Below, in pieces: positions 23,412-29,944 of a DNA stretch of 64,000 nt. The notes beneath the pieces were generated by a model that saw only the letters and a program-made list of their open reading frames with translations, did no database searches and had not been told where the DNA came from. Positions within the stretch are counted from its first letter, which is position 1, and every line of letters begins with the position of its first letter. The position numbers and the translations under genes are program-made. Origin of the DNA: Trebonia sp050013875. Lineage in GTDB: Bacteria > Actinomycetota > Actinomycetes > Streptosporangiales > Streptosporangiaceae. The stretch is from assembly GCA_050013875.1 (NCBI GenBank), contig JBEKEK010000003.1:166337-230336 (forward strand). The letters run 5' to 3'.

Positions 23412-24866
23412 ATGCATGACGAGCGTTGGTCCGCGTGGCGACGCCGCATGCAGCGAGGTGGTATGTCGCGTGTTGCCGGGCAGCTTGCCGTTCCCGCGGT
23501 CCTTGGGCTGGTGATCGGGCTGGTGCTCGCGTTCCAGTCCGGCACGAGCAACTCGGGTCTTACCCAGATTCCGCTCGGCACTTATGTGACCCCGACTGCC
23601 TCCGACACCGCCGCGGCGCTGGCGGCTGCTACTCCAGCGGCGGGCATGAAGTCCAATCCCACCTGCGACATCATCGTTCCGGCTAACCCGCTGAGCGCGC
23701 AGGGGCTGGCTACTCCCTATCAGCTCACCGGTCCCCACGGGATGACGCCGGCGCAGTCCGGGTGCGAGATGAGCAACGGGGCCAAGCTGGGGGCCTTCGT
23801 CCAGGCCACGATCCTGGATCCGGCCACCGGGGCGCTGTCGGTCTTTGAGCCACTCGTGATCACGCAAGGCACCAGGCCGGACACGCCGGGCATGAAGCTC
23901 AAGCCGCCGGTGATCCCGGCGGACGCGGTCGTGACGATCGACTTCGGGTTCAACGGCACGGACCTGGTCCAGGTGGGGGCGACCCCGACCACGCTGGCGG
24001 ATGCCCACTGCGTCAGCGGCCAGGCGGAGTCGGCCTTCGGGCAGACGTCGTTCTGCAACGGGGTCAACTTCTTCGACGCGGTGCGGCAGGCCGAACGGAA
24101 GGGACTGCTCAAGGTGCCGTCCCCTGGTACCTCGAACGCGATCGCCGCGTCGGGCGGCGACCTCGGCACGGGCCGTTCGTGCCCGGTCATCCGCAACTTC
24201 GAGGTGGCGGGCCTCGACCCGGGCGAAAGCGTGACCACCACCTACCTGCTCAACCCGCTCACCGGCCAGACGGCACCGGACAACCCGACGTACCAGGGTT
24301 ACGTCGCGGGGGCGACACTGCTGCACGACAACAGCGCAGACGCCGTGCTTAACCAGTACGTCGACCCGATCCTCGGGTGCACACCGTTCGAGGCGCCCGA
24401 CCTGTCCAACGCCGACGCGCCGGCCTTTTCCGAGGCGCTTGACCAGATAGCGGCGGGCGTGTATCAGCCGAAGACCGCCGCCCTGGTGCCGGAGAACGAC
24501 AAGGTGGCAATGGACGGCGGCGAGTACGACCCGGCGAAGACCGACTTGTACCGGGAGGAACTCGGCCAGGCCCCCGTGGGCGCGGCGAGCAGCAAGTCCA
24601 GCAGCCCGGCGATGTACTGCCAGCACCTCGTCGACATCCAGACGCCGTTCCTGGCGGCCAACCAGAAGTTGCTCGCAACCGGCCAGTCGCCGGTGACGGC
24701 GACCGCCGGCAACCTGCTCACCTTCCTGGCGAGCGACCTGAGCGCGTCCTTCAGCAGCCTTGGCTGCCAGCAGTTTCACCTGGCGAATCCCGTCACGCTC
24801 AAGCGGAACAGCGCTGGCGCGGTGACCGCGGCGACCTTCAACACCGCCGCGCAGACGGCACTGTGA
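23412..24866 (+). CDS. Surface/secreted protein A of unknown function (paralog of surface protein B)
   Basis: A 484-residue protein: short basic cytoplasmic N-terminus, one membrane span ('LAVPAVLGLVIGLVLAFQ', about 26-43), then a large exported domain. The domain is clearly homologous over its length to the protein encoded at 29.9-31.9 kb; shared blocks include 'CDIIVPANPLSAQGLATPYQ', 'VVTIDFGFNGTDL' and 'LVPEND'. Eight Cys are conserved between the two, suggesting four disulfides. I do not recognise the family. The ATG has GGAGG 8 nt upstream; an earlier GTG in frame does not. It is followed after 15 nt by the HtrA-like pseudoprotease, implying one operon. The metal transporters on both sides suggest, without proof, a role in metal or envelope homeostasis. 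Confidence 0.8.
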   Translation: MHDERWSAWRRRMQRGGMSRVAGQLAVPAVLGLVIGLVLAFQSGTSNSGLTQIPLGTYVTPTASDTAAALAAATPAAGMKSNPTCDIIVPANPLSAQGLATPYQLTGPHGMTPAQSGCEMSNGAKLGAFVQATILDPATGALSVFEPLVITQGTRPDTPGMKLKPPVIPADAVVTIDFGFNGTDLVQVGATPTTLADAHCVSGQAESAFGQTSFCNGVNFFDAVRQAERKGLLKVPSPGTSNAIAASGGDLGTGRSCPVIRNFEVAGLDPGESVTTTYLLNPLTGQTAPDNPTYQGYVAGATLLHDNSADAVLNQYVDPILGCTPFEAPDLSNADAPAFSEALDQIAAGVYQPKTAALVPENDKVAMDGGEYDPAKTDLYREELGQAPVGAASSKSSSPAMYCQHLVDIQTPFLAANQKLLATGQSPVTATAGNLLTFLASDLSASFSSLGCQQFHLANPVTLKRNSAGAVTAATFNTAAQTAL

Positions 24867-24881
24867 CAGAGGAGTCGGACA

Positions 24882-25856
24882 ATGGCCGTTCAGCAGGCAG
24901 GCGAAAGCGGACAGCACACGCGCCCGGACGACGACGATGACGATGACGTGAGCACACGCGGTGCCGACGACGCTGGGCACTCCGACGACGCTGGGGACTC
25001 CGACGACGATGACCCGGTCGTCCCGGAAGCCTGGCGGAGCAAGCCCTTCAGGCTCGCCGTGATGGCGGCGGTGGTCATCCTGATGGCGGGGATCGGCTTC
25101 GGCGCCGGCAAGCTGACCGGGATCGGGAACAACGTGGTTCGCTCGGACATCCCCAAGCCGGAGACGACCACTGACCCGTTCATTGAGGGCTCCGGCTCCA
25201 TCGCCGACAACAGCCACGAGAACATCCTGTCGACGACCGCGCCTGGCATGGTCCACATCCTGTCGGGCGGGAAATCAGTCGGGATCGGCCTGGTGCTCAC
25301 GCAGTCGGGGAAGGTGCTGACCACCTACCAGCCCGCCAACGGCGCGCAGAACCTGTCGGCGGAGTACATCCTGTCCGGTGCGACCTTCAAGGCCACCGTG
25401 ATCGGGACGGACCCGGCGGCGGGCCTGGCGCTGCTTCAGATGGCGAGCCATCCCGGGTGGCCGTTCGTGACCGTCGAGGTCGGGAACTCGGACAGGCTCG
25501 TGCAGAACGCGGAAGCCTCCAGCTTTACGTCCTACCATGTGCCGGGCAAGGTCTACGACACCGCGGTCGGCACCACGGGCACCACGACCAAGGTGACGAT
25601 CGATGTCGGCACCCTGACCGCCATGAACGTGACCGTCGACGTCGCCAACACCAACAAAACCCGGAGCGGGCTGATGGCGTCGACGCTGCAGTCTGACACC
25701 GTGTCGGTGCTCGGCGGCCCGCTGGTGGACCTGAACGGTAAGGTGATCGGCATCACTGTCGGGGGTTCGGGCAGCGGCCTCAACGTCACCGGCTACGCGA
25801 TCCCGATCAACACGGTGCTGGCGGACGCCCAGCAGATAGTGAACGACAACCCGTAG
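24882..25856 (+). CDS. HtrA-like pseudoprotease with acidic cytoplasmic tail
   Basis: A 324-residue protein. Residues 1-55 are highly acidic (Asp runs at 16-22 and 41-44), followed by one membrane span ('LAVMAAVVILMAGIGFGAG', about 58-76). The exported part has a trypsin/HtrA-type double barrel ('GIGLVLTQSGKVLTT', 'GPLVDLNGKVIGITVGG'). All three catalytic positions are changed: the His site reads TTYQP (Gln150), the Asp site DPAAGLALL (Gly181), and the Ser site SVLGGPLV (Leu277) instead of NSGG. No PDZ domain is seen. It is thus probably a binding or sensing protein rather than a protease. GAGGAG lies 7 nt before the ATG and the gene is 15 nt after surface protein A, so the two likely act together. 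Confidence 0.82.
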   Translation: MAVQQAGESGQHTRPDDDDDDDVSTRGADDAGHSDDAGDSDDDDPVVPEAWRSKPFRLAVMAAVVILMAGIGFGAGKLTGIGNNVVRSDIPKPETTTDPFIEGSGSIADNSHENILSTTAPGMVHILSGGKSVGIGLVLTQSGKVLTTYQPANGAQNLSAEYILSGATFKATVIGTDPAAGLALLQMASHPGWPFVTVEVGNSDRLVQNAEASSFTSYHVPGKVYDTAVGTTGTTTKVTIDVGTLTAMNVTVDVANTNKTRSGLMASTLQSDTVSVLGGPLVDLNGKVIGITVGGSGSGLNVTGYAIPINTVLADAQQIVNDNP

Positions 25857-25929
25857 CCGAAAGCCGCATCCCGCATGCCGCATACCGGTCGCGGCGGGTG
25901 CGCTATCCGAGAGGCAGGGAGAAGAGCGC

Positions 25930-25959
25930 GTGCGCAAGATCCTGATCGCGAACCGGGGT
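25930..25959 (+). pseudogene. 5' remnant of a biotin carboxylase gene
   Basis: A GTG preceded by GGGAG (8 nt) opens VRKILIANRG, the invariant first ten residues of biotin/propionyl-CoA carboxylases (compare MRKVLIANRG at 19.9 kb). Homology stops there; the frame continues as unrelated sequence and ends 26007, overlapping the next gene. The simplest reading is a deletion scar of an accC-like gene. Confidence 0.5.
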
Positions 25960-25991
25960 GCCGAGCACCCTGGGAGAACTGATGTGATCAC

Positions 25992-26573
25992 GTGTCAGGC
26001 CTGCTGACTGTCGCGATAGTTTTCCTGACGGTCTTCGTTGCCGAGTTGCCTGACAACTCCGGGCTGGCGAGCCTGGTGCTTGGCACGCGGTACCGGGCGG
26101 GCGGGGTGATCGCCGGCGCGTTCACGGCGTTCGCGGTGCACGTGGTACTGGCGGTCACCTGCGGCAGCCTGCTCGGCCTGCTCCCGCACAGGATCGTGCA
26201 GATCGCGGTGGCGGTGGTGTTCCTGGCCGGTGCCGTGCTGGTGCTGCGCGGAGACTCCGACGATGATGACGAGGTCCGGCTGAAGGCTGACGCGGCCGGG
26301 TTCTGGGCCGTGACCGTGACCTCTTTCGGCGTGATCCTGCTGGCCGAGCTGGGTGACCTGTCCGACATCGTGATCGCGAACCTCGCTGCCAGGTACCACG
26401 ACCCGGTGGCGGTGGGCGTCGGGAGCGTGCTGGCCCTGTGGGCCGTGGTCGCGGTGGCCATCGTTGGCGGGCGGGGGCTGCAGCGGATTCTGCCGCTGCG
26501 GTGGATCGCCCGCCTTGCCGCGCTTTTGATGGTCGTCATGGCCGGGTTCACCCTGGCAGCGGCGGCGCGGTGA
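25992..26573 (+). CDS. GDT1/UPF0016 (TMEM165)-like cation transporter
   Basis: A 193-residue polytopic protein with two inverted halves, the architecture of the GDT1/UPF0016 family that exports Mn2+ (or Ca2+). The family motif E-x-G-D-[KR]-[ST] appears as 'ELPDNS' (Glu18, Asp21) in the first half and 'ELGDLS' (Glu119, Asp122) in the second. Both lack the basic residue, and the first lacks Gly, so substrate preference may differ. A cytoplasmic linker between the halves holds an acidic run 'GDSDDDDEVR' (about 87-96). The GTG start is weakly supported; GGGAG is 16 nt upstream. It lies next to an NRAMP-related gene on the same strand, separated by a 22-bp tandem repeat and a strong promoter. Confidence 0.72.
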   Translation: MSGLLTVAIVFLTVFVAELPDNSGLASLVLGTRYRAGGVIAGAFTAFAVHVVLAVTCGSLLGLLPHRIVQIAVAVVFLAGAVLVLRGDSDDDDEVRLKADAAGFWAVTVTSFGVILLAELGDLSDIVIANLAARYHDPVAVGVGSVLALWAVVAVAIVGGRGLQRILPLRWIARLAALLMVVMAGFTLAAAAR

Positions 26574-26594
26574 CATCCGCGGACGGCCATCAAA

Positions 26595-26639
26595 TTACTG
26601 CAACACGTATTACATTTTACTGCAACACGTATTACATTT
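26595..26639. repeat. 22-bp tandem repeat x2 before the NRAMP-related gene
   Basis: TTACTGCAACACGTATTACA plus TTT occurs at 26595-26617 and 26617-26639. It lies 22 nt after the GDT1-like stop and about 75 nt upstream of the next -35. It is AT-rich compared with its surroundings and could be a regulator-binding pair. Confidence 0.85.
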
Positions 26640-26714
26640 CGCAGGTCAGAGCCTTGTATATAGAATCAGGATCTTATCAATAGCTTAAATCTCGGGGTGT
26701 TTTATCCCAACTGG

Positions 26715-26743
26715 TTGACATTGAAAGTTCACTGTTTTAACGT
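26715..26743 (+). promoter_or_regulatory. Strong promoter of the NRAMP-related gene
   Basis: Consensus -35 TTGACA (26715-26720), 17-nt spacer, -10 TAACGT (26738-26743). The predicted transcription start near 26750 gives a 5' UTR of about 63 nt before the TTG start. Confidence 0.7.
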
Positions 26744-26812
26744 CCTCAAGTGTGCATGGTCACTGCCGCGTATTCCCCCGCGTTGTGGCGCCAGCCCATG
26801 AGGAGCCGAGAA

Positions 26813-28528
26813 TTGGCAGTTGATAATCCCGACACGTCCGAGCTTGGCCACGCGCCTGGGTCCGATGGCCCGGCGGTACTCGATCCTCAGCATGTCGGCG
26901 ACATCGTCGGCGCGCTCGGCACGCTGAAGCGAAGCGAGACCGGCAACACCAAATCGTGGCGCCGCAAGCTCAGGTTGCTGCTGGTCATCGCGGGTCCCGG
27001 CCTGATCGTCATGGGCGGCGGCAACGATGCGGGCGGCGTCTCCGTCTACGCCCAGATGGGCCAGGACTACGGCATGAAGCTGCTGTGGACCCTGGTCCTG
27101 CTCTTTCCAATCCTTTTCTTCTGCCAGGAAATGGTGGTGCGCCTTGGAGCGGTCTCAGGCGTTGGTCATGGCAAGCTTATCTACGCTAGGTTCGGGAAAT
27201 TCTGGGGAACCTTCTCGGTGGCCGACCTGTTCATCATCAACGCGGTCACCATCGTGGTGGAATTCATCGGGGTCGAGCAGTCGCTCTCATTTTTCGGACT
27301 GTCTAATTTCTGGGCCGTGGTTCTTTCCGCGATATTGCTATTCGCGGTGATGGCGGGCGGGACCTACCGGTACTGGGAGCGGTTCCTGATCTTCCTAGTA
27401 ATCGCGAACTTCGTGACGTTCCCCGTCCTGGCGCTCTTCTCCCATTCCAGCGCCTCCACGACCTTCGCGGGCGTGGTTCCCAGCATGCCCGGCGGTCTGA
27501 ACGCGACCCTGCTGCTGCTGATCGTCGCCGTGGTGGGCACCACCGTCGAGCCGTGGCAGCTCTTCTTCCAGCAGGCCAACATAGTGGACAAGCGCATCAC
27601 GCCGCGCTGGATGAACTACGAGCGCCTGGACACCGGCATAGGCGTGCTCATCGAGGTCGCCGGCGCTCTGGTGCTGATGGGCGTCTGTGCCTTCGGCCTG
27701 GCCCACACCAAGGTGTTCGGCAACTTCAACGACCTGAGCGACACCGCCGCCGCCCTGCAGCACTATGTCGGCCACGGCACCGGCGACCTGCTGGCGATCG
27801 TCGCGCTCGACGGCTCGCTGATCGGCGCCAACCTGACCGCGCTGACCACCGCTTACACGCTCGGTGACGTGTACCCGAGGATGCGGCACTCGCTGCACTG
27901 GAAGCCGAACCAGGCCCCGTGGTTCTACGGCCTGTACGCGATCCTGATCGGGCTGTCCGCCGTGGTGACGCTGGCCTGGGGAAACGACCTCGACGTGGTC
28001 ATCAACGGGGTGGAGGCGCTCAACGGCATCCTGCTGCCATCCGCCCTGGTCTTCCTGATCCTGCTCGCCAACGACAAACCGATACTCGGGCCGTGGATCA
28101 ACAGCAGAACGCAGAACTGGATCGGCGGCCTCATCGCCTGGATCGTGCTCACCTTCTCGCTGGCACCGCTCGTCACCACCTTCTGGCCCGTCATCACCCT
28201 GAAGCAATCCATCTGGGGTCTCGCCGCCTGCACGGCCCTCGGGATCGCCGCCGCGGCACTCCTGGTGCGGCGGAGGCCGGGCCGCGATGAGGTGGCGGCC
28301 GATGATCCCGGCGGCAACAGGCGCCCGCCGGGGATGGACCGCGCCCAATGGCGCCGGGAGCTCAGGGAGCGCCGCGCCGCGTGGCGCACCCCGCGCATCG
28401 ACACGCTACAGCGGCCCGCGCTCAGCATGGCGCGCCGGATCGGCCTGCTGACGCTGCGCGCGTACATCATCTTCGCGATCGTCATCATGGTGATCAAGCT
28501 CGTTCAGGTGACCACCGCACACCACTGA
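26813..28528 (+). CDS. NRAMP-related divalent cation transporter with altered metal site
   Basis: A 571-residue protein with about 11-12 membrane spans of the NRAMP fold and long hydrophilic ends. In TM1 the canonical DPGN reads 'GGGNDAGGVSVYAQMG' (Asp72 kept, Pro to Ala73, Asn to Gly75). In TM6 the canonical MPH reads 'GTTVEPWQLFF', so the metal-binding Met is Glu246. Loss of this soft ligand recalls NRAMP-related Mg transporters and suggests a hard cation rather than typical Mn/Fe selectivity; this is inference. I start at TTG because AGGAG lies 7 nt upstream and the promoter's predicted start site excludes the earlier GTG. The C-terminus lies in a 102-bp sequence repeated 661 bp downstream. 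Confidence 0.85.
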   Translation: MAVDNPDTSELGHAPGSDGPAVLDPQHVGDIVGALGTLKRSETGNTKSWRRKLRLLLVIAGPGLIVMGGGNDAGGVSVYAQMGQDYGMKLLWTLVLLFPILFFCQEMVVRLGAVSGVGHGKLIYARFGKFWGTFSVADLFIINAVTIVVEFIGVEQSLSFFGLSNFWAVVLSAILLFAVMAGGTYRYWERFLIFLVIANFVTFPVLALFSHSSASTTFAGVVPSMPGGLNATLLLLIVAVVGTTVEPWQLFFQQANIVDKRITPRWMNYERLDTGIGVLIEVAGALVLMGVCAFGLAHTKVFGNFNDLSDTAAALQHYVGHGTGDLLAIVALDGSLIGANLTALTTAYTLGDVYPRMRHSLHWKPNQAPWFYGLYAILIGLSAVVTLAWGNDLDVVINGVEALNGILLPSALVFLILLANDKPILGPWINSRTQNWIGGLIAWIVLTFSLAPLVTTFWPVITLKQSIWGLAACTALGIAAAALLVRRRPGRDEVAADDPGGNRRPPGMDRAQWRRELRERRAAWRTPRIDTLQRPALSMARRIGLLTLRAYIIFAIVIMVIKLVQVTTAHH

Positions 28529-28575
28529 ACGAACTGTGCCCGGGTAACAGCCAGCCCGCCGCCATCACGCCGGAC
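28474..28575. repeat. 102-bp direct repeat, copy 1
   Basis: Differs from copy 2 (29135-29236) at two positions only. It encodes the last 17 codons and stop of the NRAMP-related gene on the + strand and, on the other strand, the stop of the kinase gene. The two copies flank the kinase gene. Confidence 0.92.
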
Positions 28576-29098
28576 CTGACTCGCTGGTGTGCAGGCGGCG
28601 GACCTCGGCGGCGACGGCCGCGACGTCGACCGGCCCGGTCGTGTCCACGGTGAGCAGCGGGCCGATGCCGACCGGCCGGTCGTATTTGTCCATCGCGGAC
28701 AGCGGCAGCGTCCCTGAGTGCACCTCGTGCCTCGACCGTGCGTTGTAACGGGCAAGGGCGACCTCAGGGGGGCACGCGCAGTGCACCTCGACCATGCGGC
28801 CGCCAAGGCCCCTCAGCTTGCCCAACTCAATATCAGCGGGCGGGTGGAAGTTGGCCTCGATCACCATGTCGCCCGCGCGGGCCGCGAGCATCCACAGCAA
28901 CTCCCACGAGGCGACGCTCAGCCGCCGCGACCACGTACGGTCGACGTTGCCCGAGCCCGGGACGTACAGGGCGTCGTACAGCGCCTCCTCGACCAGGTCC
29001 TTGACCACCAGCGAGTAGCCGAGCTCCGCTGCCAGCGGGAAGGCGAGACTGCTCTTCCCTGCCCCCGGCCTCCCAGAGATATACGCAATCCGGCTCAC
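28565..29098 (-). CDS. P-loop AAA_33-type kinase
   Basis: A 177-residue small-molecule kinase-like protein. Its Walker A is 'ISGRPGAGKSSLAFPLAAEL' (about 8-27), with 'VIEANFHPPADI' as a likely Walker B/lid region and 'CPPEVALARYNAR' as the arginine-containing lid typical of the AAA_33/zeta-toxin/chloramphenicol-phosphotransferase-like group. Substrate unknown. The gene is oriented against NRAMP and lies wholly between two 102-bp direct repeats, its stop codon inside copy 1, so it looks like an insertion into the old junction between the NRAMP-related and MntP-like genes. The GTG start has a weak SD. I saw no transposase or integrase. Confidence 0.78.
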   Translation of the reverse strand: MSRIAYISGRPGAGKSSLAFPLAAELGYSLVVKDLVEEALYDALYVPGSGNVDRTWSRRLSVASWELLWMLAARAGDMVIEANFHPPADIELGKLRGLGGRMVEVHCACPPEVALARYNARSRHEVHSGTLPLSAMDKYDRPVGIGPLLTVDTTGPVDVAAVAAEVRRLHTSESGPA

Positions 29099-29134
29099 AC
29101 CAGCCAGCCTGGCACAGGCTTGTCAGACCTACCG

Positions 29135-29236
29135 CGCGATCGTCATCATCGTGATCAAGCTCGTTCAGGTGACCACCGCACACCACTGAACGAACTGTGC
29201 CCGGGTAACAGCCAGCCCGCCGCCATCACGCCAGAC
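29135..29236. repeat. 102-bp direct repeat, copy 2
   Basis: The second copy encodes, on the minus strand, the last 27 or so codons of the second MntP-like gene. On the + strand it still carries the NRAMP C-terminal codons and stop as a non-functional remnant. Confidence 0.92.
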
Positions 29237-29742
29237 AGGCAGATCAGCATGATCCCGGCCACGACCTCGCCGCGTTCGCCGGTGACCGTACCCAGCTTCG
29301 CGCCCAGCTGCAGTCCGATAATCGACATAACGAAGCTCATCAGCCCGAACGCGGTCACCGCCAAAAGGATCGGGAAGCGGACCGTTCCGAGCGCGAGTCC
29401 CACCGCGAGGTCGTCCAGGCTGAGCGCGGCGCCGCTGACCAGCAGCCGCCACCCGTGCCAGATCCGCGGGGCGTCGTCGTCGCCACCCAGTGCCTCGATG
29501 AGTCCCCAGACCGCGGTCACGAACAGTATGCCGGCGCCGGCCCAGCGGGCGGCGGACCCCAACGGGCCGGCCAGACCGGTGCCGATGAGCATTCCGGCGG
29601 CCGGCATCACGACGTCGCACAGGCCGAAAACCGTGGCCACCTTAAGCTCAGTACGCCGGTCTACGCCGCCGACCCCGATGGCGATTGCCGCTCCGAAGTT
29701 GTTCAGCCCGAGCGCGAGGGCCACGACTAGCAACGCCACCAT
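29155..29742 (-). CDS. Second MntP-like exporter
   Basis: A 195-residue polytopic protein close in length to E. coli MntP (188). The first half has 'LGLNNFGAAIAIGVGGVDRR' and the second 'ALSLDDLAVGLALGTVRF'. The first-half Asp of the family is Asn14 here, whereas the other MntP-like protein in the window keeps Asp14; the second-half Asp110 is kept. A short acidic 'GGDDDAP' lies in the central loop. An AGGAG lies 13 nt before the ATG, a little far; the frame is open upstream without a better start. The C-terminus ('HSSFSGVRWSPERA') falls in the 102-bp repeat. Upstream lie two strong hairpins and surface protein B on the same strand. Confidence 0.78.
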   Translation of the reverse strand: MVALLVVALALGLNNFGAAIAIGVGGVDRRTELKVATVFGLCDVVMPAAGMLIGTGLAGPLGSAARWAGAGILFVTAVWGLIEALGGDDDAPRIWHGWRLLVSGAALSLDDLAVGLALGTVRFPILLAVTAFGLMSFVMSIIGLQLGAKLGTVTGERGEVVAGIMLICLSGVMAAGWLLPGHSSFSGVRWSPERA

Positions 29743-29814
29743 GATTAAAGAAGATCTCCTGAACGGTTCGTGGTTCCTGCCAGCGCCAGACATCTCTTGA
29801 TACCTGAATAACCC

Positions 29815-29842
29815 GGGCCTCGCCATCTTCATGGTGAGGCCC
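29815..29842 (-). promoter_or_regulatory. 12-bp hairpin upstream of the second MntP-like gene
   Basis: GGGCCTCGCCAT (29815-29826), loop CTTC, ATGGTGAGGCCC (29831-29842), with one G-T type mismatch. It lies in the predicted leader of the exporter gene and could be part of a regulatory RNA structure. Confidence 0.4.
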
Positions 29843-29880
29843 AGGTTCGCCGTCTCGGGTAAGCGCTTGAGTAGGTGGGG

Positions 29881-29913
29881 GGTGGCGGTCCCGGTGAGGC
29901 CGGGACCGCCACC
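29881..29913 (-). terminator. 14-bp hairpin terminator after surface protein B
   Basis: Perfect arms GGTGGCGGTCCCGG (29881-29894) and CCGGGACCGCCACC (29900-29913) with a 5-nt loop, 31 nt past the stop. There is no long T-run on the minus strand, as is common in actinobacteria. Confidence 0.65.
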
Positions 29914-29944
29914 TTTAGGAGCGGGAGCAAGCCAGCGGAGCGGG

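Noticed and set aside
28474..29236. Transposon or insertion sequence carrying the kinase
   Set aside because: No transposase, no terminal inverted repeats, and the 102-bp direct repeats are gene ends, far longer than target-site duplications.
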